Positions 1-7,990 of a stretch of 10,293 nt of DNA are shown piece after piece (the stretch's first letter is position 1; each line of letters begins with the position of its first letter). The stretch is from Planctomycetaceae bacterium (GTDB lineage Bacteria; Planctomycetota; Planctomycetia; Pirellulales; UBA1268), in NCBI GenBank assembly GCA_009691925.1, contig SIAG01000117.1, positions 1-10,293 on the forward strand, given 5' to 3'. The notes beneath the pieces are model-generated. The model worked only from the letters and a program-made list of their open reading frames with translations, did not search any database and was not told the origin of the DNA. Position numbers and translations under genes: made by a program.

Positions 1-2
1 AG

Positions 3-83
3 CCCCGCTTCCTGTCGCGGACGCAGTTCGCCAGCCGGTCGGGCATCGATCTGCCAATGGCCGGGGCCTACGGCCTGGAGTAG
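3..83 (+). CDS. C-terminal end of an unrecognised protein (partial)
   Basis: An open frame enters from the left edge and ends at a TAG at 81-83, giving 26 residues that finish in AGAYGLE. Nearly every codon ends in G or C (only GAT and CCA do not), matching the codon habit of the sure genes here and supporting real coding. The fragment is too short to assign to a family and I do not recognise it. It converges on the nucleotide cyclase gene, with only about 21 bp between the two stop codons and no obvious hairpin plus T-tract terminator in that gap. Confidence 0.5.
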   Translation, partial: PRFLSRTQFASRSGIDLPMAGAYGLE

Positions 84-104
84 CCTGGACCCCCCGGGTG
101 GCGA

Positions 105-1973
105 TCATTTTCCGGGAAGGTCCCAGCAGGGGTTGAAAACCCCGTCGGTCGACACGAGGCAGTTGGCGACCCGGGAGAGGAGCAGCAGGCTCGGGCCGTC
201 GTCGGGGCGCGTCTGGAGCAGGCCAGCGAGGAGATGGGCCGCCTGGTGGAAGTCGCGGTTCTCGAAGGCTGACAGCGCCCCTTCATAGGCCTGCTGGAGC
301 TCGCCCCACCCGGCGTCGTCGGTCCGGCCGAGCTCGTGGAGGACGACCGGCTCGGCGATGTTGACAACGCGCACCTGACAGACCCGCCGGCTCGCGAAGC
401 CCGATCCCATCCGGGAACGCGTCGCGTCGGTGACGAGGATCCGCGAGCGGACGTATTTCGTCGCCCCCTGGACGCGGCTGGCCAGGTTGACGGTGTTGCC
501 GAGGGGGCCGTACTTAAACTTGTGGCGCGAGCCGGTGTTTCCCACCCGGGCAACACCGGAATTGATGCCGATGCCGAGATCCATCGTCTCGCCAAGCGTC
601 GTTGCCCAGCGCTCGTTGATCCGTGGCACCGCGGCGAGCATGTCGACCGCCGCCCGGGCGGCAAGCGTGGCATGCTCGGGCTGGTCGACCGGCGCCCCCC
701 ACATGGCGATCAACTCGTCGCCGATGTAATCGACGAGGACGCCAGAGTGGGCCAGGACCGAGTCGGAGAGCTCCCCCATCACGTCGCCGATCCAGTCCAT
801 CGTCCCGGCCGGGCCGAGCCGCTCGCTGATCCGGCTGAATCCGCGGATGTCGCAGAACAGGATCGAGACGTCGGCGTCATGACCGTCGAGGAGGTTGGGG
901 CGGAGGGCGAGTTGCTCGGACAGCTCGCGGGTGAAGAACTGCTCGAAGGTTGCCAGCGACTGGCTCGCCGTCGAGCGCGCGAGTGTGGCGCCCACCGATC
1001 CGGCGAGGAGCTGCACCAGCTGCGCCTCCAGCGGCGTGATCGGGCCCCGGGCGACGAGCCCCCGGTTCGTCCGGAGGCCATAGAGGACGCCGATCACGTC
1101 GTCGGTGATCCCGAAGATCGGTGACGCCACGCCCGCCTCGACGTCCATCAGGCTCGCGCCCGCCCCGGATCCGGAGAGCGAGTCGAGGTCGTCGAAGAAC
1201 GTCTTCCGTTGGTCGACCACGGCCTGCAGAAGGGTCTGGCTGTAGCGCACCGTCGTCTCATCCGATGCAACGCCGCAGCCCGCGATCGTCCACTTCTCGC
1301 CCGAGCGCAGCAGCACCAGGCCCAGATCGAGGCCCACCAGATCGATGAGGGCCCGGGCGGCCGTGTCGTGAAACTCCCGCGACTCGCTCGACGTCTTTTG
1401 GAGCGCGATGATCCGCTCCAGCCAGGGCCCGACTTCCCCGGCACCATCCAGCGACGGCGGGGAGGTCCGCGGCTGGGAGGCCGAGGGCGCGACGGCGGCC
1501 TGTCCGGGGGTGGGGAGGGAGCGCAGCCCCGGAGGGGGATCGACCGCCCCCACCGGCAGCGTCACGGTGCCGGCCGAGGGGGCGGGCTGCGGGACCGGTG
1601 GCGGTAGGGAGGCCGGGGCTTGAGGGTGTGTTTTCGGAGCGACCGCTGCGGGCACCCCCGCCGGGCGGAACACGATCCGCGTCCGCCCCACCGTCACCGC
1701 GGTCGGCAGCGCGATGTCGCGGCCCTGGAGATGGATGATCGGGTCGCTCTGGCCATCGACGACGACCGGCGTATTCGCGCTCAAATTCTCGAGCCGGAGG
1801 CGGCCGTCGGCGAGCGGCTCGACCCGCAGCTGGTCACGCGACACCGACTGGTCGCCGGCGATCACGCAGCGGGGGATCTCCCGCTGCGGCCCCCGGCCGA
1901 ACTCCAGCGGTCCGGAAGGATGCTCGAACTCCGTCCGCACAGCGGCGTTGGTGACGTCTATGGAGAGGGCCAT
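105..1973 (-). CDS. FHA-GAF-class III nucleotide cyclase
   Basis: A 622-residue cytoplasmic signalling protein that probably makes a cyclic nucleotide from an NTP. Residues about 20-105 form an FHA-like domain (GR at 26-27, SRDQL at 45-49, LENLS at 61-65), although the usual SxxH histidine is Gln48. A Pro/Ala-rich linker spans about 106-180. Residues about 183-335 resemble a GAF sensor domain. The class III cyclase domain spans about 365-545. Its metal-binding aspartates are Asp375 (ILFCD) and Asp419 (YIGDE), and its transition-state pair is Asn496 and Arg500 (GNTVNLASR). A helical, TPR-like tail ends in WDLPGK. The positions that select adenine are atypical (Asp415 and Gly489), so the substrate is uncertain. 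The ATG at 1973 was chosen because the FHA domain begins right after it and GGAG lies 6 nt upstream. The frame stays open further upstream, but that stretch overlaps the DUF1501 gene. It is the last gene of the block, 17 bp after the DUF1501 stop. Confidence 0.9.
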   Translation of the reverse strand: MALSIDVTNAAVRTEFEHPSGPLEFGRGPQREIPRCVIAGDQSVSRDQLRVEPLADGRLRLENLSANTPVVVDGQSDPIIHLQGRDIALPTAVTVGRTRIVFRPAGVPAAVAPKTHPQAPASLPPPVPQPAPSAGTVTLPVGAVDPPPGLRSLPTPGQAAVAPSASQPRTSPPSLDGAGEVGPWLERIIALQKTSSESREFHDTAARALIDLVGLDLGLVLLRSGEKWTIAGCGVASDETTVRYSQTLLQAVVDQRKTFFDDLDSLSGSGAGASLMDVEAGVASPIFGITDDVIGVLYGLRTNRGLVARGPITPLEAQLVQLLAGSVGATLARSTASQSLATFEQFFTRELSEQLALRPNLLDGHDADVSILFCDIRGFSRISERLGPAGTMDWIGDVMGELSDSVLAHSGVLVDYIGDELIAMWGAPVDQPEHATLAARAAVDMLAAVPRINERWATTLGETMDLGIGINSGVARVGNTGSRHKFKYGPLGNTVNLASRVQGATKYVRSRILVTDATRSRMGSGFASRRVCQVRVVNIAEPVVLHELGRTDDAGWGELQQAYEGALSAFENRDFHQAAHLLAGLLQTRPDDGPSLLLLSRVANCLVSTDGVFNPCWDLPGK

Positions 1974-1979
1974 GCTGGA

Positions 1980-1983
1980 CTCC
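1980..1983 (-). promoter_or_regulatory. Shine-Dalgarno site of the cyclase gene
   Basis: The minus strand reads GGAG followed by 6 nt and then ATG at 1973. It lies in the 17-bp gap after the DUF1501 stop. It decides the cyclase start against the much longer open frame, and it suggests translation from the same mRNA as DUF1501. Confidence 0.7.
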
Positions 1984-1990
1984 GGGACGG

Positions 1991-3370
1991 TCAGGCGAGC
2001 ACCGGTCGAACGATCTCCCCTTCGAGGTCGGTGAGACGGTAATCGCGGCCAGCATAGCGGTAGGTGAGCCGGGTGTGGTCGAACCCGAGAAGATGGAGCA
2101 TGGTGGCGTGGAGATCGTGTGCCGAGACGGGGTTTTCCACCGCCTTGAAGCCGAAGTCGTCGGTGGCCCCGTGGATCGTCCCCCCTTTCACCCCGCCCCC
2201 GGCCATCCACAGCGAGAAGCCCCAGTGGTTGTGATCGCGCCCCTGGGAGGCGCCGGCGCCGTTCTGCCCCATCTCGACGCTCGGTGTGCGGCCGAACTCC
2301 CCCGTGCAGAGCACGAGTGTGCTGTCGAGCATGCCGCGGTCCTTGAGATCGGTGAGCAGGGCTGCCAGCCCCTGATCGCACTCCCCCGCCACCTTGCGGT
2401 GCTCGTCGCGGATGTTCGAGTGGCTATCCCACGGCTGCATGCTGCCGTGCCAGGTTTGCACGAAGCGCACGCCCCGTTCGACGAGCCTCCGCGCCATGAG
2501 GAGCTGCCGGTTCTGCGGCCCCTCGCCGTACATCTTCAAGACGTGGGCTGGCTCTTGGCGGACGTCGAAGGCATCGGTCGCCTCGAGCTGCATCCGGTAC
2601 GCGAGCTCGAAGGAGCGGATCCGCGCCTCGATCGCGGCCTCGCCGGGGCGCTGGTCAAGATGGCTGGCATTGAGCGCGCGGAGGAGGTCGAACTGCTCCT
2701 GCTGGCGGTCGGGGCCAAGGCGCGGATTACGAATGTGGTCGATGAGCTCGCGGGGGTCGGTCTTCGAGGTGTCGACATGCGTTCCCTGGAAGGCCCCCGG
2801 GAGGAAGGCGCTCCGCCAGTTGCCTGCCCCCCCGACCGGCATTCCGCCGGGCACCAGCGCGATGAAGCCGGGGAGGTTGTCGTTCTCCTGCCCCATGCCC
2901 CAGGTCAGCCAGGAGCCGAAGCTGGGGCGCACCTGCCGCATGTGGCCGGTGTTCATCAGCATCAACGACATCTCATGGTTGGGGAGCTCGACATGCATCG
3001 AACGGATGACAGCGAGCTCGTCGGCGTGGCGGGCAAGGTTGGGAAAGAGATCGCTGATCGGGATGCCGCTCTGGCCGTGCTTGGCGAAGGTGAACGGGGA
3101 GGGGAGGGCCACGCCGGTCTTTCGCTCGGTCTGGAGGTTGTCATAGGGGAGCGTTTGGCCGCCACGGGCCTGGAGCTCCGGCTTCGGGTCGAACGTGTCG
3201 ACCTGCGACATGCCGCCGTTTAAAAACACGTGGATCACCCGCTTCGCCCGGGCGGGGAAGTGGGTGGGGAGGGCGCTACCGACACCGTCGCGGGCCAGCA
3301 GCCCGGCCAGGGCCAGCGACCCGAAGCCCATGCCGCTGGAGCGGAGGAAACCGCGACGGGAAACGTGCAT
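1991..3370 (-). CDS. Tat-exported DUF1501 family protein
   Basis: A 459-residue protein of the DUF1501 family, which is related to the alkaline phosphatase/sulfatase superfamily. Its substrate is not established. The N-terminus carries a twin-arginine signal, SRRGFLR at residues 4-10, followed by a Gly/Ala/Leu-rich hydrophobic stretch, so the protein is probably exported folded by Tat. Family hallmarks are FLNGGMSQVDTFDPKP (about 49-64), GEFGRTP (about 357-363), HNHWG (about 380-384) and DLHATMLHLLGFDH (about 419-432). The ending DYRLTDLEGEIV is typical, so the protein appears full length. The ATG at 3370 was chosen because it places the Tat motif at the usual distance. The frame is open to 3883 but that part overlaps the DUF1553 gene. 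No good Shine-Dalgarno is visible, which is common in Planctomycetes. It lies 76 bp downstream of the DUF1549/DUF1553 gene; the two families are regularly adjacent in Planctomycetes and are thought to work together. Confidence 0.93.
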   Translation of the reverse strand: MHVSRRGFLRSSGMGFGSLALAGLLARDGVGSALPTHFPARAKRVIHVFLNGGMSQVDTFDPKPELQARGGQTLPYDNLQTERKTGVALPSPFTFAKHGQSGIPISDLFPNLARHADELAVIRSMHVELPNHEMSLMLMNTGHMRQVRPSFGSWLTWGMGQENDNLPGFIALVPGGMPVGGAGNWRSAFLPGAFQGTHVDTSKTDPRELIDHIRNPRLGPDRQQEQFDLLRALNASHLDQRPGEAAIEARIRSFELAYRMQLEATDAFDVRQEPAHVLKMYGEGPQNRQLLMARRLVERGVRFVQTWHGSMQPWDSHSNIRDEHRKVAGECDQGLAALLTDLKDRGMLDSTLVLCTGEFGRTPSVEMGQNGAGASQGRDHNHWGFSLWMAGGGVKGGTIHGATDDFGFKAVENPVSAHDLHATMLHLLGFDHTRLTYRYAGRDYRLTDLEGEIVRPVLA

Positions 3371-3446
3371 GGGAATGACGTCCGGTGGCTTGTGATGACA
3401 AAGGAGCGATGATTCGCCCGGGGCAAAGAACTTTTTCCAGTGACGG

Positions 3447-6317
3447 TCAATCGACGAAATGAAACTCGTTGGCGGCGAGGAGGACATGGGCGAGGCGCTG
3501 CCAGGGGACATCGGCCGCAAGCCCCGACTCGAGGGAGGCGGCCTGCTTGTGGACGAAGTCGATCGCCGCGGCCGTTTCCGCCTCCGAGGGGGAGCGCGAG
3601 AACGCGCGGCGGACCATCCAGGAAACCCGCCCGGCTTCGTCGGCCGGGGCGGCCCGCAGGCCCGCGGCGGCGAAGGCCACGGCGCGGTCCTGGATAAAAT
3701 CGGAATTGAGGGCGAAGAGCGCTTGCTGTGGGATCGTCGTGTCGGGCCGACGGGCGGTGCAGGCGGCGGGGTTGGCGCCGTCGAACGTCCCGGCGAGGGG
3801 GGAGAGAATGTCGCGGTTGACGAAGCCGTAAACCGTCCGTCTGGGGACGATCGGGGTCGCTTCGAGGTCGACCGGCGGGCCACCCGGCGTGGGGTCGAGC
3901 TCCCCCGAGACGGCGAGCATCGCGTCGCGCATCGATTCCATGTCGAGCCTGCGGCGCGGCATCCGCCACAGCAGTTCGTCGTCGGGATCGGCCTGCCGGG
4001 CCACGGCGCTTTCGACCGCCGCGGTGCGGTAGGCGTCGGAGAGCATGATGCGGCGATGGAGCGACTTCAGCGACCAGCCGTCGTCGCGAAAGGCCTCGGC
4101 GAGGTAGTCGAGGAGCTCGGGGTGGGTGGGTGGGCGGCCGCGGGTCCCGAAGTCGTCGGGGGTGCGCACGAGCCCGTCGCCGAAGTGGTGCTGCCAGGCC
4201 CAGTTAACAATCACGCGCCGGACGAGGGGGTTGCCGGGGGAGACGAGGGCCGCGGCGAGACCGAGACGGCGCTGGCCCGATGGGAACGGCGCCGCATCGG
4301 GCGCCGACAGCACCACCGGGAATCGGGCCTCGACAACGGGGCCGCGGTTGAGCGGATTGCCACGCACGAGAAGCCGGGTGGCCGGCGCATCGGCCCGCTC
4401 CTCGAGCGTCATCGCCCGCGGGGGGGAGCCGGGGGCGCCGAGATGGAGCTCGTGGATCGCGCCGGCCTTCCCGGAGAGCGTGTCTTGGACGGTGCGGTTG
4501 AGAAGGGTCTTGGCAAGCGTGTCATCGACCGCCGTCGGCGTGCCGGGGGCGAAGAGATGGTGACGAAGTTGGCGGCGGAGCGGACTGTTGACGACGACGT
4601 GCCGGGGATCCTCGTCGGTGACGATTCCCTCCCCGACGCCCTCTTCCGCCGACGCGGCGAGGCCCCCGAGCCACTCCCGCTGCGCGGTGGCGAAGACGGC
4701 CCCGTAGGCATCGGCGACGTCGGCGAGCGTGGCCAGATTCCGCTCCGACAGCGCCGCCAGGACGAGCGGATTCCACTTCGGCGTCTCCTCGCCGAGGCCG
4801 TTTTTCGCGGCCGCGGCCGCCGGGTCGCCGTTCTCGGCGGTGAGCGCGGCGACGATCTCGGCGCACCGCGGCTGGACATCGGCGGCGGGGAGATCGCGGA
4901 GCCTGACCCAGGGGCCGAAGACCGGATCGTCGGCGGGCATCGTCGCCAGGTAGGTCCGCCAACGATTGAGGACATGCGGGCGGACGTCGTCGGTGCGGAA
5001 GGAGAGGAACGCCGACGTCAGATCCTGCTCGGGCGTCCCTTTGGCAAGCTCCCGCAGATAGAGGCCCACCTGCATCCGCAGCCGCCCCTGCATGACGGCG
5101 ATCTGGTCGCGGGCCATGTCGTCGCGAATCGTCTGGCGGCGCTGGAGTTCGCGCCGGTAGTCGGCCAGAGCCGGCGTCTCCTCCGGACTGCCGATAACCG
5201 GCGGAAGTTCGGGCGGTTGGCTGGGGGCGAGGGTGGCGGCGAGGGCGTAGTAGTCGCTCGCGGTGACGGGATCGTACTTGTGGTCGTGGCAGCGGGCGCA
5301 GGCGATTGTCAGCCCCATCAACCCGCGGCTGACGACGTCGATCTGGTCGTCGAGGAGGTCGTGGCGGTTGCGGAACTGCATGCCGATGGTGAGGAAGCCG
5401 AGGCCGGCCAGCGCCGGGTCGTTCGCGGCGAGCCCCATCTGGTCGGCGGCAACCTGCTCGGTGATGAACCGGTCCCAGGGGACGTCGCCATTGAACGACC
5501 GCACACAGTAGTCGCGGTAGGTGTAGGAGAAGGGGAACTTCGTGAAGCCGATGGCACTCCCGCCGTGGGTGTCGGCATAGCGGGCGATGTCGAGCCAGTG
5601 GCGCCCCCAGCGTTCGCCGTAGCGGGGGGAGGCGAGGAGGCGATCGACTACGCGGCCGAAGGCTTCGCTTTCGGGGGAGATGTCGGTCTCGAAGGCCTCG
5701 ACCTCCTCCCAGACCGGCGGCAGTCCCGTGAGGTCGAACGTCGCCCTCCGGATCAGTTCACGCCGACCGATACGGGGGGGCTCGGCCAGCCCACGCGCCT
5801 CGCGGGCGCTGGCGAGGAAGCGGTCGATGTCGGTGCTGGCAGGTCGGGATGTGGCAGGGACCGGCGGGCGGCGGATCGGGGCAAACGCCCAGTGCCCCTC
5901 GTACGGAGCGCCGGCTGCGATCCAGCGGCGCAGCGTGTCGATCTCGGTCGCCGTCAGGCCCGGCCCCTTCGCAGGGGGCGGCATGCGCAGATCTGGATCG
6001 GTGGACAGGATGCGGCGCACCAGCTCGCTCTCGTCGGGGCGACCAGGGAGCACGGCCTGGGGTTTGGCCCCCTCGGCGGTATCCAGCCGCAGGTCTCCCT
6101 GGCGCGAGCCAGCATCGAGGCCGTGGCACTCCAGGCAGTGTTCGGCAAGGATCGGCCGGATATCGTGGTCGAAGCGGATCGGCCGGATATCGTGGTCGAA
6201 GCGAACCTCGGCCGCGCGGCCGAGCGATCCGAGGGGGACGATGCCTGCGAGCATGAGGGCCACCGCCAGTGCCACGGGGCGGACGGGGGCAGGCGACAGT
6301 GATCGTGGGGCCTTCAT
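3447..6317 (-). CDS. Secreted cytochrome c-like DUF1549/DUF1553 protein
   Basis: A 956-residue exported protein of the Planctomycete cytochrome c (PSCyt1)-DUF1549 (PSCyt2)-DUF1553 (PSD1) architecture. Residues 1 to about 36 are a signal peptide: basic start, hydrophobic core about 14-30, and a likely cleavage near GRAA. The cytochrome-like domain follows, with CLECH at 61-65 as a haem c attachment site and Met112 in LRMPP as the likely distal ligand. DUF1549 covers about 160-370, including FDLTGLPP (194-201), the YGERWGRHWLDIARYADT region, and a second CxxCH (CARCH, 340-344) in the family's usual CHDHKYDP context. DUF1553 occupies roughly the last 300 residues, including NWAWQHHFGDGLVRTPDDFG and a DGANPAACTARRPDTT region. 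Function is not established; such proteins are suspected of redox or polysaccharide-related roles at the cell surface. The ATG at 6317 overlaps the permease stop by 4 bp, implying translational coupling. Oddity: nine residues (RFDHDIRPI) occur twice in tandem at 39-47 and 48-56. Confidence 0.93.
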   Translation of the reverse strand: MKAPRSLSPAPVRPVALAVALMLAGIVPLGSLGRAAEVRFDHDIRPIRFDHDIRPILAEHCLECHGLDAGSRQGDLRLDTAEGAKPQAVLPGRPDESELVRRILSTDPDLRMPPPAKGPGLTATEIDTLRRWIAAGAPYEGHWAFAPIRRPPVPATSRPASTDIDRFLASAREARGLAEPPRIGRRELIRRATFDLTGLPPVWEEVEAFETDISPESEAFGRVVDRLLASPRYGERWGRHWLDIARYADTHGGSAIGFTKFPFSYTYRDYCVRSFNGDVPWDRFITEQVAADQMGLAANDPALAGLGFLTIGMQFRNRHDLLDDQIDVVSRGLMGLTIACARCHDHKYDPVTASDYYALAATLAPSQPPELPPVIGSPEETPALADYRRELQRRQTIRDDMARDQIAVMQGRLRMQVGLYLRELAKGTPEQDLTSAFLSFRTDDVRPHVLNRWRTYLATMPADDPVFGPWVRLRDLPAADVQPRCAEIVAALTAENGDPAAAAAKNGLGEETPKWNPLVLAALSERNLATLADVADAYGAVFATAQREWLGGLAASAEEGVGEGIVTDEDPRHVVVNSPLRRQLRHHLFAPGTPTAVDDTLAKTLLNRTVQDTLSGKAGAIHELHLGAPGSPPRAMTLEERADAPATRLLVRGNPLNRGPVVEARFPVVLSAPDAAPFPSGQRRLGLAAALVSPGNPLVRRVIVNWAWQHHFGDGLVRTPDDFGTRGRPPTHPELLDYLAEAFRDDGWSLKSLHRRIMLSDAYRTAAVESAVARQADPDDELLWRMPRRRLDMESMRDAMLAVSGELDPTPGGPPVDLEATPIVPRRTVYGFVNRDILSPLAGTFDGANPAACTARRPDTTIPQQALFALNSDFIQDRAVAFAAAGLRAAPADEAGRVSWMVRRAFSRSPSEAETAAAIDFVHKQAASLESGLAADVPWQRLAHVLLAANEFHFVD
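6149..6202. repeat. Perfect 27-bp tandem duplication inside the DUF1553 gene
   Basis: Positions 6149-6175 and 6176-6202 are identical 27-bp units in direct tandem. The duplication stays in frame and repeats nine residues, RFDHDIRPI, between the signal peptide and the haem motif. The absence of any mismatch suggests a recent event or an assembly artefact. Confidence 0.95.
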
Positions 6318-7990
6318 GACAACGGATCCTGCGGGGGGGATCCCGGCAGTTTACCCTCGAACAATCCCCAGGCGACGAAGAGCGTGGCCAGGAGGCCGTA
6401 GGCGAGGGCCATTTCGATCGGGCCCCGCCCGGTGGCCGCCTCGGCAAGGGGGGCGAGATTCCAGGGGAGGAACAGCCGGCCGTCGCCGTACGGGGAATGG
6501 ATAATCCCGAAGAGCGTGAAGAGTGCCGCCGCCGCCGCCCACGCCCCCGCCTGCCGGAGCCGGCGATCGACCAGCGCCGCTGTCATGCCCGCCCACAGCA
6601 GGCTGGTGACGATGAACCCGGCCGAGAGCATCCGCATCGTGTGAAGATCGCGGGCGAGCGCCGGATCAGGTTTTGCCCCCGCGGCCAGGAGGTTGTCGGC
6701 TTGGAGCGTAACGAGCGCCGCCAGGGCCGGCACGCAGGCGATCGCCACGGCGGGGAAGTGCCGCGCCGGGGTGGCATGAAAGCTCTGCGCGGTGATTTCC
6801 AGACCAATGAATACAAGGATCGGATAAACCGCCGCCGGCGGCAGCGCCTGGTAGATATAGGCGAAGGTCCCGGTGAGCCCGGCCAGCCCGATGACGGTGG
6901 CGGTCGCGAGGGTGTAGGCGGCGCGCCCACCCATCGCCTTGTAGGCCGGGTGGCCGATGTAGGGGGTCGTTTGGATCACGCCCCCGCAGGCGCCGGCGAG
7001 GATCGTGGCGATGGCCTCGACGCCAATCACCGCGCCGGTGTCGTAGTCGTCGCCTGCCGCGGCGGCGCTCTCGGTGCAGTCGATCCCGCCGACCACGGTG
7101 CCCAAGGCAAAGGGAATCACGATGGGAAGATATTTTATCGTGTCGGGCCAGCCCTCGAGCCATTCCAGCCGCAGCGCCGAGAGCCACTCCCGTGGCCACA
7201 GCGTGGCGGCAGGATCGAGCGCTGCCTGGGGGACTCCTTCGATCCAGCCTGCAGCCGTGCCGACCAGATGAATCCCCCAGCCGACGACCAGGGCGGCCAG
7301 GGCCCCCGGGATGCCGAAGGGGAGGGGGATCCGGGCGGTGAGCGTGGCCAGGACGATGCCGAGCGTGACCAGGCCGACCAGCGGAGACTCGAAGACATCC
7401 AGGAGCGGGAGGAACGTGATCAGCACCAGGGCGACGGCCGTCAGGCTGCCGAGGAGCGCGGCCCGGGGGATGAGCCGGCGGATCGGACCGGCGACGCAGC
7501 TGCAGGCGAGCTTGAAAAGGCCGCTGGCGACGATCGCACACATCCCCACATGCCAGGCATGACGGGCCGCGGCCGCGATCGTCTCGGGGGGGGCATCGGC
7601 CGGCCCGCGGGCGGCGAGGAACGCCGGCCCAATGACGAGGAACACCATCCCGAAGGTGCTCGGCGTGTCGAGGCCGAGGGGCATGGCGGTCACGTCGCCG
7701 CGGCCGGTTTTTCGTGCCAGTCTGAAGGCGAGCCAGGTGAAGAGCAGATCGCCGACCACCACCCCCACCGCCGTCCCGGGAACGAAGTGGGAGAGGGCGA
7801 AATCTACGGGATAGCCGAAGACGGTCGCCAGAAGGGAGACGGCCAGCACGAGGTCGGCGAGGTTGTCGAGGGCAAGGCCGAAGAAGGCGTTGATGTCCCC
7901 CGGGGCCGCCCAGCGGTAGGGGAGTGGCCCGCGATCCCGGGCCAGCGGGGCGGGCAGGGGGTTTCCGGGGGTCGATTGGGGGTATGACAT
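6314..7990 (-). CDS. NCS2/AzgA-like permease (xanthine/uracil permease family)
   Basis: A 558-residue polytopic inner-membrane protein with roughly 12 or more hydrophobic segments. It resembles nucleobase permeases of the NCS2/AzgA type. Segments that support this are GDVTAMPLGLDTPSTFG (98-114), the GGIDCTESAAAAGDDYDTG region (301-319) in the place of transmembrane segment 8, and GGVIQTTPYIGHPAYKAMGG (336-355), which parallels the TTTTYIES-GGR stretch of AzgA-type transporters. The glutamate usual in YIES is absent here (YIGH), so the substrate may not be a classical purine or uracil. A sulfate or other anion carrier of related fold is an alternative. The ATG at 7990 begins MSYPQST; the frame is open to 8107, but that part looks non-coding. 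No clear Shine-Dalgarno precedes either start. It is the first gene of the minus-strand block, and its TGA overlaps the next ATG by 4 bp. Confidence 0.72.
   Translation of the reverse strand: MSYPQSTPGNPLPAPLARDRGPLPYRWAAPGDINAFFGLALDNLADLVLAVSLLATVFGYPVDFALSHFVPGTAVGVVVGDLLFTWLAFRLARKTGRGDVTAMPLGLDTPSTFGMVFLVIGPAFLAARGPADAPPETIAAAARHAWHVGMCAIVASGLFKLACSCVAGPIRRLIPRAALLGSLTAVALVLITFLPLLDVFESPLVGLVTLGIVLATLTARIPLPFGIPGALAALVVGWGIHLVGTAAGWIEGVPQAALDPAATLWPREWLSALRLEWLEGWPDTIKYLPIVIPFALGTVVGGIDCTESAAAAGDDYDTGAVIGVEAIATILAGACGGVIQTTPYIGHPAYKAMGGRAAYTLATATVIGLAGLTGTFAYIYQALPPAAVYPILVFIGLEITAQSFHATPARHFPAVAIACVPALAALVTLQADNLLAAGAKPDPALARDLHTMRMLSAGFIVTSLLWAGMTAALVDRRLRQAGAWAAAAALFTLFGIIHSPYGDGRLFLPWNLAPLAEAATGRGPIEMALAYGLLATLFVAWGLFEGKLPGSPPQDPLS
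6327..6330 (-). promoter_or_regulatory. Possible Shine-Dalgarno of the DUF1553 gene
   Basis: The minus strand reads AGGA, 9 nt before the ATG at 6317, inside the 3' end of the permease gene. It fits reinitiation across the 4-bp stop/start overlap (6314-6317), but AGGA is short and could be chance. Confidence 0.35.

Noticed and set aside
84..104. Possible bidirectional terminator between the convergent stops
   Set aside because: The gap holds only a small C/G-rich inverted stretch with no T-tract on either strand, so it does not support a terminator call.
1974..2381. N-terminal extension of the cyclase up to 2381
   Set aside because: This part overlaps the conserved C-terminus of DUF1501 and translates to an Arg/His/Gly-rich sequence with no domain. 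The ATG at 1973 has a good Shine-Dalgarno and leads straight into the FHA-like domain.
2075..3223. A 382-residue plus-strand open frame antisense to the DUF1501 gene
   Set aside because: DUF1501 family motifs on the minus strand show which frame is real; the antisense product has no recognisable motif.
3371..3883. N-terminal extension of DUF1501 up to 3883
   Set aside because: It overlaps the conserved C-terminal DUF1553 coding sequence in another frame and would bury the Tat signal inside the protein.
3459..6302. A 947-residue plus-strand open frame antisense to the DUF1553 gene
   Set aside because: It is the mirror of a recognised protein gene in high-GC DNA. Its translation is rich in Gly, Arg, Glu and Val with no domain, which is typical of an antisense shadow frame.
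6497..7987. A 496-residue plus-strand open frame antisense to the permease gene
   Set aside because: The translation is Gly/Asp/Arg-rich and low-complexity, whereas the opposite strand gives a coherent membrane protein.
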